A stretch of DNA of 64,000 nt from assembly GCA_013396995.1 (NCBI GenBank), contig VWZP01003839.1:2379342-2443341 (forward strand). The letters run 5' to 3'. Source of the stretch: Dicaeum eximium (lineage: Eukaryota > Chordata > Aves > Passeriformes > Dicaeidae). Shown here in pieces: positions 12,101 to 27,300 of the stretch. Each line of letters opens with the position of its first letter. The stretch's first letter is position 1. Under the pieces are notes generated by a model. That model searched no databases, was not told the DNA's origin, and worked only from the letters and a program-made list of their open reading frames with translations. Position numbers and translations under genes: made by a program.

Positions 12101-15100
12101 ACTCAGGGGAACATGCTCTGCTCTGGAGATGGGAAAACACACCAGTGGAGTCATAATGGGTTATCACTTTTTTCAGAAAGTTAGGAAAAAATATACTAGT
12201 TATGAGTAAAATTTGAGCTCTAGGGAAAGTCAAGAAGAGGTTGATGTTAGCTCCAATGACAACAGGATTTAACTCTGTGTCCTTATTGCCAAAATTTAAA
12301 AGGTTTTTTGGGCAAATGTACTAAAAGCATTACAAACGCAATTGCAGCACTTCAATTAAAAATGTCTCATAGGGGTTTCAGACCACTTACTCACAAGTTT
12401 CTAGACTATTACTTTAATGGGTGAGAAACCTTGATTTCTCTAGTAAAACCACCCACAAACTGGCAAATCAGCACCATGCTATAATTTTTCATCTGGAAAT
12501 CTTAGCTGAGGTTGTTATTAGTTCAGGAGTTTCTCTATGTCCTGTTGTTTTACCCATTATAGGTTTCCTTAAGACACTTATTTTAAGTTTCATTTAAAAT
12601 ACAAATACAAACGGGACAAAGACAAGGCCAAGGGTAGCAGTATCCAAGCTGGGAATGTATGGCAAGCAAGTGTATGAGGAGGAGAGATTTTATGATTAAG
12701 AGATGTAAAGTACACAGGTAAAAGGAAACAAAATCATTATTGGACTGGAGTAGTCATTTAACCTTTGGCAGGCATTGCAGTTCCATAATGGAATCTTGAT
12801 TATGGACCTCAAATGCAGGGCTGTGTTTAAATAAATGAAGACCAAACTTCAGTGGCTGGCTTATAGGACAGGGAGCTGAACCTTTCCTTTCCTTTAAAGA
12901 GACCTGCTCCAGCCATATTGCCCTATAGTTCATTCTTGGTGCTGCCATGTCCCATGTCATCTACCAAATTCTAGGACAACAGGAAGAAGCAGCATACATA
13001 AATATTTAGTCTTTGCCTCGTAATAAATTTACACTGTTTGGTAAAGGTTAAAATGCCTAAACATATTCTTGTTCTATGTTTCTTGTTGTAGCTTTGCTTT
13101 GTGCTAAAATATATTTTTGTCTATTTTGAAATCAACAAGTGAATTTAAGGGAAGGGAGGAGACAATGACTTAATGTGGCTCATAAGGGACGAACTTCTCA
13201 TTTCCTCAAGGAAAGAGAAAACACAGTGAAAATTTAAAAAAATGTCTTTCATTAAAGTACAGAAAGTACAGAAAGCTAATCCATTCAGGAAAGAATTTGC
13301 TGGTCCTCAGGAGCATGAGTGAATCACAGTATTAAATATTTATCCCTAACCTAACCACTTTCCTAATATGTGCTGTTAGTGAAATGCCTTCTGAAGTGAG
13401 GTAGTGGCAATCAAGCACAGAGTACCAGAATGTTCCAGTCAGTAGCTGTCTAACAGCTGCTGCACCTACTTGAAAGCATCTTCTGCTCCTTGCTGGAGCT
13501 TAGGTATTACAGTCAATAGTGGTTTAGTCCATATAACCAAGAAAGCTTTATTCTGCTGCCCCCACACAGGCTTCTTCATTGGAGATGTGCTGAGGGATAC
13601 ACTCATTGGAGATGTGGATCCAAGGGGTCCACACGGATCTGGCAAATGTGTTACAGGACCTGCAGAGGATTACTGCCTTCCTGGTGAACAGGTGGGGTGC
13701 CTTGAGATATTAAATCCTCATATACAAGCAGCTGTATGGATGTTGATAAAGTCTGGAAAGTTATTCTATTAACTATTGCCAAGTATCTGCCATAGGGTCA
13801 AGTTAATTATTCAATATGGGTTCCATTAATTTTATTGACTGGCCTGTCAGTGAGTGCTCAGACTTTAGTTCATATACAGAAGCCTGAATAAAGCCAGAGC
13901 TGAATCCCACTCTCACTGAACATAGCCCAGAATGGTTTACTCAGATCTTTCTTGATCTTAATCCTGCTGTATTGCAATGGAGACATGTATCTTCTTTCCT
14001 ACTTAGAGCAAGATCTCAGTTTTTCAGTTCTGATCTTCTAATCATTTAGGTATTGACTATCTGAATATTTGTTTTCACCTTAGAATGTCCAAAAGCAGAG
14101 CTAGCCTTTGTCCCAGATGCCATATTCAAACTCTTTACTTGGGAATTTTCAGCTCTCTAAATAGCCACATCTGCTTTGAGCCCACGTTCACAGATGGGTT
14201 CCAGGCTCCATGCCAGTCTCCATAGGCTGGATTCCTCTGGCCAGGACAGTGCCTGGGCTGTGCGTGCAAGCTCAGCATTCCCAGCTGAGAGACGCTGACT
14301 GCCATGACCAGAGCTCTGCTCCTCTCCCTCTTGCTGTCTGAGCTGTACCCTGACATCTCCTTGTATGTCATTAACTGTCTCAGCTACAGGGCTATCCAGC
14401 TGCAGAATTTTTACCCAATGACTCATTTACCCCCCTGCCAAAAAGGCTTTGTTTTTTCCTTCTTTGTTTGTTTTGCTTTGCTTTGTTTCTGTGTAATAGA
14501 CTGCCAAACACGTTTGCCTTTCTTTAGGGATTCCCGTATTCTGGGCAGCTGTACCATATGCAAATCTTTCTTACAAGGAATTCTCAGGACCAAGCAACTT
14601 CAATTACACACCTTTTTACTTACTGGCTATGAAAGACCAACTTCCCAGCTTCTGGTAGTCCTCATAAAGCTGTTTATCATACAGCTCGTTTAGAGAGTCT
14701 TGCACGCCTCTGCCACAGGAAATTTCTGCACGATTGTTTAAAAATCTCACTAGCATAGACATTGATAATGCAAACAGCTCGAAATCAAACACGTAGTCTT
14801 ACAGAGAAGCATCCAGACAGATGATTCTATTGGCAAAGGTGTGTTAGCAGTCTTGTTTTATTTAGATTTCTGGCTTTGGTTGCCTAGGAGGAACTAATTG
14901 TTTCTAAATCCCTGAAAGTGACATATGCATGAACAAAGCAGTCTAAGATACTTAATTTTATTCTGGTTCTTTGAGTACTGGTAAACACAAGTGAGCAGGC
15001 AGACAGGCAGTGACTTGAAGCTTGTGGTGAAAGCAGATCTGAATGATGAGGGATCCATGCCTGTTTTCTCCTCCATGGCATCTTTCACACAGGAAAAAAC

Positions 15101-15706
15101 CCGCAGACAAAATTTGTCCAAAAATTGTCATCTGACTCCAAACTTGTAAAATGCACAGTTACCTGAAGCAGAATATATTTCAGGGCAATATAGGTGTAGG
15201 TATTACACTTACTATACATACACTTGGTATAAACCTACACAATACAAGTAACATTTGAAATCACCAGTGGCTTTAGCTATTGTCAGGGATTTGGATACAT
15301 ATTGCCATCAAAGACAAATAGGAAGCTCAGAAAAAAAATTATTGTGGACATGACCAAATTTTTGCAGCATTGAGAGGACAGAACTTCTATTACAAATAGC
15401 AATTTTTTTTAGCTTACAAACCCAAACATTTTAAAAAACCACATAATATGTCCTTGAATGCCTCTTGCATAGGAATTGGAAACAGCAACAGGAACTACAT
15501 AGCAAAAAGTGGTGCAAGTCTGAATGTGGAAAATGCTCTTGTGAATCAGAACGGGGGTAGGTTCAGAGTAAAGACAGACTTCCTTAGTTCTTTCACATGG
15601 CTGGAAGTCATGAAATTGTTTTCATGACCAGTCATGAAGCCTTTCTCTGTGGCTGAAATTATGAAAAGCTTTTAGCTCTGAGCATTTTACATACATAAGG
15701 AAAGAA

Positions 15707-15779
15707 GATTTTTCAGAGTTGGGATTGTAGTCTTTAATTGTTGATTTTTCAGAGTTGGGATTGTAATTTTTTAATTGTT
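15707..15779. repeat. Two-unit tandem repeat of about 36 bp
   Basis: Two adjacent near-identical units of 36 and 37 bp each start gatttttcagagttgggatt and end ttaattgtt. They differ by a few bases in the middle. Confidence 0.9.
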
Positions 15780-18700
15780 CTTAGGGGCTGATGCAGAGAT
15801 TCTGAAACAATCGATACATTCCCACGTTAAAGGATTAAACATGATAAATTCCTTAAAGTCAGATTTTTTTTGCCCTACCAAACAAAAGATGACATAACAA
15901 AGCAGGGAACATATAGGCTCAATTACACCCTGGATGATTTAACACAGTGCATAAATGAGTGTATAACTGGGCACTGTAGCACATTTTCTGTTTAAGCAGA
16001 CTTGACTAGGAAAATATTTTAAATTTTTCTCTGAATTCATCTTTTACTCTGAAGTAAAAAGTAGGCAAAATTGACACTGTTCTACACAAGATAGCTGCTC
16101 TTTCCCTGTATTAACATCTGACCTTCTAAATTCAGTGCTTAAAAAATAGTTTCTCTTCTGTATTGCAGGCAAATGTTTCTGGAGCAATGGGCTAAGCCTA
16201 AAGTCCCTTTTGTTGTTGCTACTGTTCTGCTCATGATTGTTTGGGGTTTTTTACAAAATCTTCTTATGCACATGAAGGAAATTGTTTGACTCCTTTAATA
16301 AATTGCATTTTTATAGTGAAATAGATTGATCTACAGACTCATAGGGATGCAGACATGATGACTGATACATTTCTGTTTGCTTTTTTTCCCTTGTTTTTCA
16401 AAACTTGCCTGGATTGTTTTGGTGCTGCCTTGTATGACTGAGTGAGCTTGTATTTTTCCAAGTAGTTCGTAAGTTTTACTGTAAGAGAGAAATCCAATGT
16501 CACTGCAGTAACCAAGACAGCAGGAGAAAAAAATATATAAAATCTTGTCTCCATACAGCTCAAACCCTAGAGAGGAACTTTTTTTTCAGTCATGTCAGCT
16601 CTAATTTCATATCAGCTTGAATTTTTGACTCTATTCCAGTGATAACTTACTCACTATTTTAAGTTTATTTATGCTTTTGTTTTGTTTTGTTTTTTCAGCT
16701 TCACCATGCAGCTAAAGCAGAAGGATGATAAGGGCACTATTTTATTGCCTCTGCACTCCTCCATATTTTTACTTTCACTACCTTTAGTAGTGAAACAGCT
16801 ATACTGTCTTGGTGTGAAGCATGCAAACATTTTAGCCACTAGTAATTACTTTTAGCAACAGCGATGGACTCATCTGGGCATTTCTGACCACCTGACTCAA
16901 AGCCCAAGGTGTCCAGGAGTTAGCTCACAGCTTGAAACCACAGCAAGATTTGAGTTCAACCCCAGTGGGCCTTCAGAGAAATAATACCTCTGTTTGGAAG
17001 GTAAAGGCAGACAAAAACATGGCAGAAGGACCAACAGATCTGCCATTTCAGGGAGCGACACATTGGTGCATTTGTTCCAAGGATGACAGACAGGATGCTC
17101 TGCTCTTTGGCTGTCCTGTGGTCTGAAATCTCATTGGCAGCAGCAGGTCATGGGGAAGAGCAGTTCATTGCTTCTAGAGCACCTCTGCTGGTTTCACTTT
17201 ATTCATAGGCACCGGGTTCACACACTCCAGGATGAGTCTGCAGCAAGAACCACTGCATGGATAGTGAGAGAGATCAGGAGATTCCCATGAAAAGCACACA
17301 CAGATGAGGTCACCTGAGGCACTAAAGTCAGTCTGAGTTCATTTGCTAGGGTTTTCACTTAGACCTTGGAAACTTCAGCAGATACAGTCAGGAGTGAGTA
17401 AAGTGATTTTATAAAACAATAGTCCCTCTCTTCTTCACTCATTGAAGGTGTAAAGACAAAGTTAACAATGGAATTAGGCATTCTTCTACTCTTGGCCTGT
17501 AGGGACTTGTACAGTAGAGAGAAAAACTGGACTGAAGTTTAGTTCCAGCACTACACGTTTTCTTAGGCATCTTCAGGAACTGATTTGGTTCTGAAAATAT
17601 ACTCTCTACCTAGTTAACTTCTTCCTTCTGTTCCTTAATAAGCTTACCTATCTGGCCAGAGAACATCAGTTCACCATCATCACCCACCCTACTTTCACCT
17701 GATTCTGCCTTTGCTTTATCTTATTTTTTTCCCTTTTATATCCACCATTGCTCTAGCTCACATTTGATATACTAAGATACAGTAAATAAACTCTTGTCCA
17801 ATCCACCATTGGATAAAAACTGGAATGACTACACAAAAAATAATTTTGGAACAACAGATTTGCAAATCATTGCGTGGATTATGCATTTCTACCCTGTCTT
17901 GAGCCTGCTGTTTCCATTACAGGATCTTTCCACAGAAGATTCTCTCTTACTTTCTAGTGACAGAATGGGCCCTAATGACCACTGGAACCTCCAAAGACCA
18001 CTGCATAGCAAGAAAATAAGGAAAACAATAATGCACAAAAGAGAAGAATGTGTCTATCAGACAGAAGGATTTCGTTCTTCTGTCATGATGGCATAAATTT
18101 AATCAGATTCGACCAAAAATTGTCATTTGAGTTTTCATTGCCAAGGAAGATTTTGTAGATCATATTGACCCAGACAAAACAATTACAGAATTGTCTGAAC
18201 TATAAATACTCCCCTTTCTTTCTTTAACCTTGGCTTGCATTTCTTTTTCCTTGACTTAAGCAGTACTATTTCATTCTGAAAGGTTCAAGGGGAGTGAATC
18301 AAAAAATTAGTAAATAAAACAAATATAAGATAGATAAATAATGGAACCCCACTATGGTTTATCTAACCCTCACTAGCCATGAGAAAAGAGTTCTGGGGTC
18401 TCACAAGGGTTATAGCCCTCATATAGATTTCCAAAGATTATGACATTTGAGACTATAGTCTTAGATGAATTAATAAATAGCATTGTACAATCCCTTCACA
18501 GTATGATGTGTTTGTGTGTTTATGAAGCAACTTGGGAGGTTAATAAGTAGAAGTGCATACTACAGATTCTCCACATATTTTACTCTGCTTGAGATATGAG
18601 GATAATGGAAAAAAGCTTTTATCATGTCCTGATAAATAGTAGCAGAGAATTTTAAAGGAAGAGAACATATTTCTCCAGCACCTCTCAGAAACCCACACAT

Positions 18701-20641
18701 GCCACTCCTTTTTACCCAGTGCTGAGGACTGGTTAAGTTATAAGATATCTCTTCAGACAGTAGCCATTCCTCCTCTTTCCACAAAGTTTATTGAAACACT
18801 TATGCAGTGCTTGCTCCAGCTGTCAGTTGTCAGGGTGTCTTTTTGCCAAAAAACTCTCAATCTATCTAGCTTTACAAATCTCACTGTTCTTGGAAGCAAG
18901 TCTGATTTCATGACCAAGCTCTCCAAGAGCTGACTTCTGCACTAGCACACAAGAGGATAGCTCAGGTCAAACAATGCAGTCAGCAAGGTAATTTTTCATA
19001 AACAAAGGAGACCTAGACTAAAGAGTGTGGTAAATGAGACTAAGGAACTCTGGCAAAGAGAAACATTTTCCTGTCTGCATAGCAGAGAGTGCAGCTGAAA
19101 CTGGGTTTGTGACCTCAAAAGTCACAAAAGAAAAATCTTTTTTTTCTACCACATGTGTTGCTGATGTGTTATTACATGCCTTTTTAGAAACCAAATTAAC
19201 CCATACAAAATGTAGAACAAACTATATTCATTTCAATAGTTACACATCACACTATAGGCTACTCCCAAAAAAAGAAAAAAGTGGATGAAATTTATCAGAA
19301 CAAGCAATAGGTAGTGTCTGAAATAAATAATCAAGCTGACATATACGAGATGGAGAGCAACTACTAAAGAATGTGATGTGGGACTAACAGTAACCAGCTG
19401 AATCTGTCAGCATTGTTATACAGATGCAAAAAACCACCAGTCAAACAAACCCAAACAAAGCACGTCTGCATATTCAAATAAGAATCCAGTCTGCAAAATA
19501 AATGAAGTTGTTTGCTTTCTGCTGCACTGTGCAGACACTGCTTAATGGAGGGCTATGTAAGGGGTAGGGCTCTGTATTTCAAGAAAGATGTGAACTAACT
19601 GGAGACAGTTGAAAAACTTATCAACTATCTGGAAAATTTGAGTTAAAAGGAAAGATTAAACAAACTGAGATCGGCAGAAAACAAGGGAAGACATAAGAGT
19701 CCTAAATTGCTACTCAGAGTTTATTAAAAGAAAGTTTTTTATACCCTGTTTCACAGTGGTAAATATCTACTATCTAATGGTAAATATCTATGAGACAGAG
19801 TTAGTTCTGTCGTGTGTATGACAACACCTACTTTCCTACCCAAACATGGATTAGAAATGACCATTTAATTCTTGTCCATTACTCAATTATGATTTATGTG
19901 CCTATACAATAATGAGAAAATCTATTTAATGTTTCATTCTAATTGTAAATTCTTCTGTTCCTTTGTTTCTTTTCTAATGTATGAACTTCAATCCATATTA
20001 TATTCATTTCAATAATATAAAATTGCACTAATTGTGTGTGACATTTTTCTATGATAATATGGGCACATCCTGTCATGTCAAGTTCATGAATGTGTGAAAC
20101 ACCTTCAAAGTCATCCATTGAACTGAAAAAGAAAATCATGTGTGGTCATGCATCCATGGCTTTTACAAACATGTATAGTTAATTCTACTTTCCATTCAAA
20201 ATACTTCTATTTTTAAAAAATAAAAATCAATGCTCTGTGTCTGCACTTTTGGTTTTGGGTATCTAATAAAATATGTAAAATATTTCCTGGTTACTATTAT
20301 CCATTTATATCTAAATAACAAACAGCAGATATTCAATGACACTTTTCACACAGGTTTCCCTGTTACCCAATTCTTCAGTCCCTACAACCCCAAACCCACA
20401 CACCCTTGCCTCCAGAGCTCTTTGGTTACAGGCTAATAATCTGAGGCCAGGCTATTTATCAGCTGGTGCTCATATTAAGCACTTTTCTTGCCACATAGAA
20501 ACTATAAATGATGGTGAAACACCTCATTAAACCATAAGTATCATTGGTAGGCAGGAACCATCTTACTGAAATTAGGCACGGCAGAACTGTCCCAAGCCAC
20601 AAGTCCGTAGAATCATATATTTAATATGTATTGATTTAATT

Positions 20642-20659
20642 GTATATATATATATATAT
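20642..20659. repeat. TA dinucleotide microsatellite
   Basis: About nine TA units are seen within ttgtatatatatatatatat. It is a likely polymorphic simple repeat. Confidence 0.9.
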
Positions 20660-21507
20660 GTCTACCAAGTTAACTGGGAAGAGACTATTACAAAGACTTT
20701 TTGCACTCCTGACAACACAGGAAAACCACTGATCTGCAGCTGCACCTGATTGCTGTGGAATTCTTGGTTCATACACAACTCTTGCAACAAGTGTGATGGG
20801 ATACAGAATTTTTCCTTCATCCATCCAAACAGGACAGCAGGGCTGAGGTTTCATTTCTGAGACTGTACTAGTAAGAGTAGAGGTGACTATCATGAAAATG
20901 GAGAAACAATTTTTATGAAGTTTAAAAAAAACCCTAATGTTTTTCTTGAAATAAAAAGATGAAGCCTCCTCCACCAGCACAGCCTGTGTCAGTATCATAA
21001 TTTGTCTGAGAAAACCAAAGGTCATTTCTATTGGGATGACAGCAAAGCTGAAGCTACATTGCAACACAGCATGTCCTATTTAATTCCCTAGTGAAGAAGC
21101 AGCAGAAATTCATGCAGTGGGATGGCTGTTGTCCTGCTGGAAGGCAAAGCTTTGTATTGGAAAAGCACAGCAGGGAAAATAGCCCTAAGGAACAGATACA
21201 AATTCTGGCTCCAATTCCTGTTTGGGATTACACATTTGATTTTCTGGTTTCTGAAAAGGTGAGCATGCATGCAACTGTAACTTGTCTGTATGGCTGGCAG
21301 AAACCTTTCACACAGTCTTTGCAGCTATGAACCACCTGGTTTGGCAGGCCTGCTTCTGTGCTTCACTAAAAGACCACCAAACCTGGTACGAACCACAAAT
21401 AATCTCAAGTTTTACAAAAGACTCAGCCCTGCCAAGTCTTTCAGAGCAGAGAAGTTCAGAATAACATTTGAGTGCATCTGAATAACAATTTTTCAGGGCC
21501 CTGTGTG

Positions 21508-21550
21508 GCCTGCCTCCTCCCTCCTTGCTTCCCTCCCTCGTTCCCTCCTA
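21508..21550. repeat. CT-rich low-complexity tract
   Basis: Runs of cctcc, ccttgc and ccctc form a pyrimidine-rich stretch on the plus strand. No gene is associated with it. Confidence 0.75.
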
Positions 21551-24039
21551 GGGGTTTAGCTGGAGGAATGCTGGGCTGTCGTACCCTTTAAAATCACCAT
21601 ACTGTCAAAAAGACAGTAATCAAAGATTTGGACCACAAGCATTAGAACTGCAAGATAATAATGAATTTAGTCATATGGGACCTAGCTTTTAAACAGTCTC
21701 ACTTTTCTGAATAAATCTAGCCTAAGAGATTTTGAGGAGAGTAGCATTAAGAAAAAAATATGTCCTTTCTATCAAGTTGCACAAAACTTTATCTACCAGT
21801 AAAAATGAAAATAATATACTGTATACACAGTCTTTGGTTATGGGATTTAAAACACTGATAGCAGTCCTGTTATCCTAGTCCTGGCATCAGTAAACATTTG
21901 CTGTGTATTAGAAAGAGTGCAAAATAACTAATGTCAATATACATTCAGAAAGAACAAACACCAAAAAGAATTCTTGTAGGCAAATTGCTTGTTCCTTTTT
22001 TTTTTTTTCAAAGCTTTAGGACTAGAATTTCTGAAGCTCCTTTTTAGTCTTGTCTGAGTGAGAGCATACCCTATTCTTCCTGCAGAGCTTCTCTATTTTT
22101 CAAGACCTCATCACCTTACAGAATGGAGCTATTTAACTGTGGCCATAGGTGGTCCAATGAAATATTACTGTACCATTTCTTCAAGGACTCTTGTCTTTGG
22201 CTTCTTGTGTCATTTATCGTTCTCAGAATCACAGTGTTTACTTTGGACCCTTTTGCTGGAATTGCTCCTTGGTGCCTGATTGATTTGATGAATCACTGGG
22301 CCGCCACTGCCCCTTGACCCTGTTCAAGAACAGGAATGTTTCTCCAAGGCTGGCAGCCTGTGCTCATTCCAGGCACTGCTCCAGCTCTCCGAGGAGGAGC
22401 AGCTCTTTCACGACACACAGTCTGCTTGGAGGAGTGCTCTTGACATCACCACAATTGGCTTCCTTTGCACACTGGTGGTAGGAGATGCAATTCAAGGAGA
22501 TGGGAAAGGCACAGGAGGACGGGGGAAAGAATGGTCTTCTTCCAGTCACAGATCAAATGGGTTTTTTTGCTTCACCAGAGCCAGAAACAGATCACTTAAA
22601 AGTGACACTGAGGATTTGAGGCTGTTGGCCTGAGTGCAGCTGGGACTCCAGCTGAGCTGCTGCTGTTTGTTTAGGAGCAACAATGGTTCCCAGTCAGGAG
22701 CTTCAGCAAACAGCATGTGTTTGGAGAGGCAGGATGATGCTGTCGTTGCTGTGAAGTACAAGTGTCCTCATGTCCCCACTCTGACTGCAGTGAGAGCTGA
22801 GAGCTCTCAGCACTTTGTTGGCAGTGATCATCACCTCATGATTAGGTCTATGGACAATTAAGGCTTTCAGATATTCCCACACAGAAGTGATGAAGAGTTG
22901 CAAACATGAGGTTCTGATTCTCACTACTGTTACAAAGTATGACTGCTGAAACATTTATTTCCACTTTGAGTATTTGTCCATATGTGTACTCCTCTATTGG
23001 TATGCACACACAGTATGGGGTTGCAATTTGAAATGTTTGGCCAGCAGGAGCTGCCGGGGACATTCCTACTTATTCTATGTCCACCTGCTGTGATGCCAAA
23101 ACTGTAAAGGACAGTTCATGTATAATAGCACAGTTTCTTCTCAGCATTCATGTTCTCCCAGGAAAATCATTGATATATTTGTCAACAGATGCAGTAGTGT
23201 TATCTTAACTGTGCTAATTAGGTAGCTGTTCCCTGAAAATTCTTTAAGATTTAGTTTGTAGGCAGAAATCAAATGAGATTCTTTGGGATAAGCTGTTCCA
23301 CACTGGGATTGCTGGATGGAAACGATGCCCATCTTTTTAAAAAAATGACTTCTTGCTTAAAGAAAGCACCTTCTTACCAAGAAGGACCTCAGAAACTGCA
23401 AGTATTTAAAGAGACCTACTCAGCATCTGTAGCCATGTCCTTACCTGGTTATGCATGTGAAGACTGGAAAAACTGCTAAGCTTTTTGTTACAGAGACCAG
23501 TGGCTTTGTTAAGCTCAATAATAGAAAGGAAACCAACATTATATACTTTTTCTTCTTTACACTATGTCCATGCTGGTTCAGAAAGGAACTCAGAGCACTG
23601 AGTAGAATCACAGCAGCAAAGGACATCCAGATCTTGAAAGAGCAAATCAGTCCTGCTCTCAAAGGGGCCAACCATTCCTCCAGTACATCCATAGCAGGGG
23701 ACAACTGATTTAGTCAAGTGGAAAAGAAACCAACTGTCCAAACAGAAGGTAGGTTGCACAGAATTTGGGCAGTACTGTACATGAGAGGTGACCACAAAAT
23801 AAACTTCTGAAAAAATTAAACTTCATACTGGATATTTTTATACCAGAGAGTGGTTTTTCAAGACACATGATGCAATCCTCCTGCTCTGCTTCTAATCAGA
23901 TTTGGGGCATTTTTTAACAAGCATGTTAAAAAACCAGGACATCTGAAAACACTACAGTGGAAAACAAGGTGTTTTGGGCCTATAATGGGTACTTATGAGA
24001 ATAAATTGATACTGGATTGCACGGGAGGAAGTGATCTAG

Positions 24040-24325
24040 AAAAAAAATAGGCCTTCAAATATGTAAAAGGTTGCCACAGAGTTTGGCAGTGAAGTATTGT
24101 CTGTGCTCACTCTGGATAGGACAAGAAGTAACTGGTTCAAAGAGCAGCTAGAAATACTTAATGAATTAGGGAAATTCTTCTGTCTGTAGCTGTGGTTAAG
24201 CATAATATCTAGGGCAGATTTGAAATTCCTTCTGTGAAGAACAGACCAAGAAAATCATCTGCCAGGAATGGGTTAGGTAGAGGCTGCTCTGTCTTGAGGA
24301 GGAAGCATGGGTCTGGACCGTGCAC
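24040..24325 (+). mobile_element. Ancient CR1 LINE remnant
   Basis: Degraded matches to a CR1 3' region appear in order: ctggataggacaagaagtaa, ttagggaaattcttc, tgtggttaagca and catctgccaggaatgggtta. High divergence suggests an old insertion, and the boundaries are approximate. Confidence 0.65.
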
Positions 24326-27300
24326 CTTTCCTATTATACAGCAATAATTTGATATATTTGATATAATTTGATATTTTTCATTGAAATAGAATCAGCAGAC
24401 CCTTGAATGACATTATTTTTTCCCCCTAAATCTTTGCCTACCTTTTCCCCTGAATGCATATCTTTTACTTTTATCTGTATTACCATAGCCAATGTCAGTG
24501 TCCAATACCATGAAGGAAGATAATTAGTCTAAAAGATCGTACCTGCGAGAGGACAAACGAAACTCATTCCTCTCTGCTTTTCAGATCCTGCCTAAGACTT
24601 CCCATTAGATACTAATGAGAAAGAATAAAACCTGGCATTTGGGAAAATTGTGTTCTGTTCCTCCATGACCTTCTGTGGAAATCTGGGGAAATCCCCTTCT
24701 CCATCTGCCCTTCTCTCCACTCATAACTTCCACACAGGCTTGAACATGTGTACCTTTAGTCTATCTTGGTCACTTAACAGATTGTCCAGGACAGCAAAAT
24801 GCACCTCAAACTGTGCTTGTGCAGTACCTAGCAAGTTATCCATGAGGCTTGACTAGTACTAATACAGAGCAAAGAAATTATGACTTGGTTTTGTTTGTTT
24901 GTTTTAGTTTCACATGAATAGACCACTCATGAGAGTTCTGAGGTATTGCCAGGGACACATGCAACTCCATGGGCACTGGAACTAATGACTGGCTTCAAAT
25001 CCATTTGTGTCTTTTAGCTGAATTTTCATTCTTCATGAGCTTTATAAAACATCAAAGAGAAAGAGATTAGAAATCTGCTAATTATGAGGAAAGATTTCAC
25101 TCTTTTTGTAACTTACCAGTAAAAAGAAAATCCACATGGAAGAAAAAAACTTAATCAATCCTATTGGCACAAAAATCATATGTCCTTTATAATCTTCAAA
25201 ATGTCTGTCAAATTCAACTCTGTCAAGTCAATTAAAAACTGTCCAATGAGCTTAAAGCTTCTGTAACTAATTTACTAGTAGATGATAGATAGATGGAGAG
25301 CATGGTTGTGCCAGGTTCATTTCTTTGAGAAACTAGGATTTGTAAGAACCCTACTTCAGTCACTAGTTAGTTTTTCACAATAAAATTGATACAAAGCATG
25401 TTCTGTATCCTTAATGGTTTACTTTTAACTGTGTTTATTTTTTTTCTATTTTAAACTTTTCTTATTTCAACTACTCTCAAAGCAAATTATTTTCAGTCAG
25501 AGGAATAAAGATGTGGAAGTCCTTACAAAGATGCATCATCACAATTCTCTCCAAGTGTCTAATTTTCTGATGGAAAGCAGGGATCTTGGGACCACTGAGG
25601 GAGTTGTTAGTGGTTAAAGCCAGTTCCAGCTCTAGACATCTACTGGACTAAGCAGGACAACACTCACTTCCTGCATCTGTCTGATAGAGTAGTCAGGACT
25701 CTTTCTTCCTTCAAGATCTGTGTAATTTGATAGTGTGCATTTGGCACTAAATACAGGTTAAATATAACTGTACAGCCTCATCACATATCACTGTCTTAAA
25801 ATCAGATTTATGTTCACCACTGATTACAGATTTTCTTGCTCAGTCTAATTTGCTGTTGAAGCTTTGCCATTAACAATGAAGCACCTGAATCCAGTGCTTC
25901 TAGCGGTCTGTGTAAGAGTTCCTTTATTTTTCCATCAGTTTCTATAGGGTCCTAGAATGGCTGAAGTGGGAATGGACTGCTGGAAAATGTCTGGCCTAAC
26001 CCCCCTGCTCCAAGCAGAGCCAGCTGGAACAGTTACTCAAAACTGATTTTTGGTTTAGTGATGAGGTTTCTTATATCTAAGCAATGGCCTATATATCACA
26101 GCAGCATTACTAAATTTTTAGGAGATGACTTATTTCTAGTCCAATATTGTTAATAACTCTAAAATTAGCAATGTCAGGTGAATGCAGCTGCTACGATCCA
26201 GAATCACAAGCATTTGGGTCCTTCTGTCTGGTCAGAGTTTTTTTGCTTAAGCTCAGAAATAAGTAATTAATGAGTCATTCTATTCAAATGCCTTAGTGCA
26301 GGGATGTGATTCAAACACAAGGTCAACTTGGATGAAGTCACTCCAGTGAACACAGGCAGTGAATCCTCCTGAATCGACATAGTCAAACACCTGCTCTCAT
26401 CTGCCTGGATAAAATTAAGTGAACCTTGAAAAGAATGATTTTATTTATATCCCATTAGGAGTTTTTAAGAGAAATTTTCTCACTTAAAGGCTGTACCAGA
26501 AAATATGGAATAATTATGATTTTATATTCACTTTTGGGTAGATCACAACAGGAATGGTGTTTTCCCTCTGCATCCAAAAGAACAAATTTTTAAGTGCATA
26601 GTTCTTTTGACTTGGATTTGAGCTTTTCAGCTTTACTTGTCCTATCTTATACATCTAAATTAAAAAAAAAAAACAATGTTCCAAGAAAAGACTGTTTTCC
26701 TACACTAACTGAAAGGAATGTATAAAAAGTTAAGCCCGGTGTAGACATCTATTCAAATGGTTAAATGCCATTCCTAGTTGGGTTTGGTGATTGGTTTTCT
26801 TGTTTTCTCCCCTTTCCCCCCTCCACTGCCATTTATTTACCATAACAGCTTCTGTCTCACACATCTGGAAATAAATCTTTACTTACAGCAATATCTGCAA
26901 ATGGGGCATTGTGGTACACAGACCAGATGGAATTGCCAATCCTTTATCACTAGCATTCCTTTGGGAAACTTGATTTATCAGTTGCCCTCAGCTCAACATT
27001 AACAATCTCAAACCATGTCTGTTTTCATCTTTAAGAACCCTCAGTATTTCCTAGCTGTTAACATGGATAAGTGGCCTTCATACTGTTCTGAAAGTACTAA
27101 GAAAACAGAAAAAGAGAAAAATCTCCCAAGCAAAAGGAATATAAGTGAAGATCTGTAAACTCACTCTGAGGAAGATAACATCTGTATTTTATGCATACAT
27201 CAAACTCTTCATCCTGCCTTTGCACAAGTGCAGCAAGAATTTGGCTTTCTGGTTTTATAGTTATTTAACAAAAAATGTGCAGCTACAAAGCCTAGCAGCT

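Larger units (their letters stand above)
9171..24039. other. Long gene-free stretch downstream of THBS2
   Basis: About 15 kb with only short open frames (155 codons at most, at 10005-10472), none with a recognisable domain or a splice-linked partner. It contains the 36-bp tandem repeat at 15707, a TA microsatellite at 20642, a CT-rich tract at 21508 and several T-rich runs. Conserved regulatory elements could be present but cannot be recognised from one sequence. Confidence 0.6.

Noticed and set aside
11534..12233. Open frames of 96-143 codons on both strands
   Set aside because: Mutually overlapping, no recognised motif, and atypical composition for a conserved protein.
14304..14693. 129-codon plus-strand open frame with hydrophobic stretches
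   Set aside because: The hydrophobicity comes from T-rich repeats such as tttgttttgctttg. No homology was recognised.
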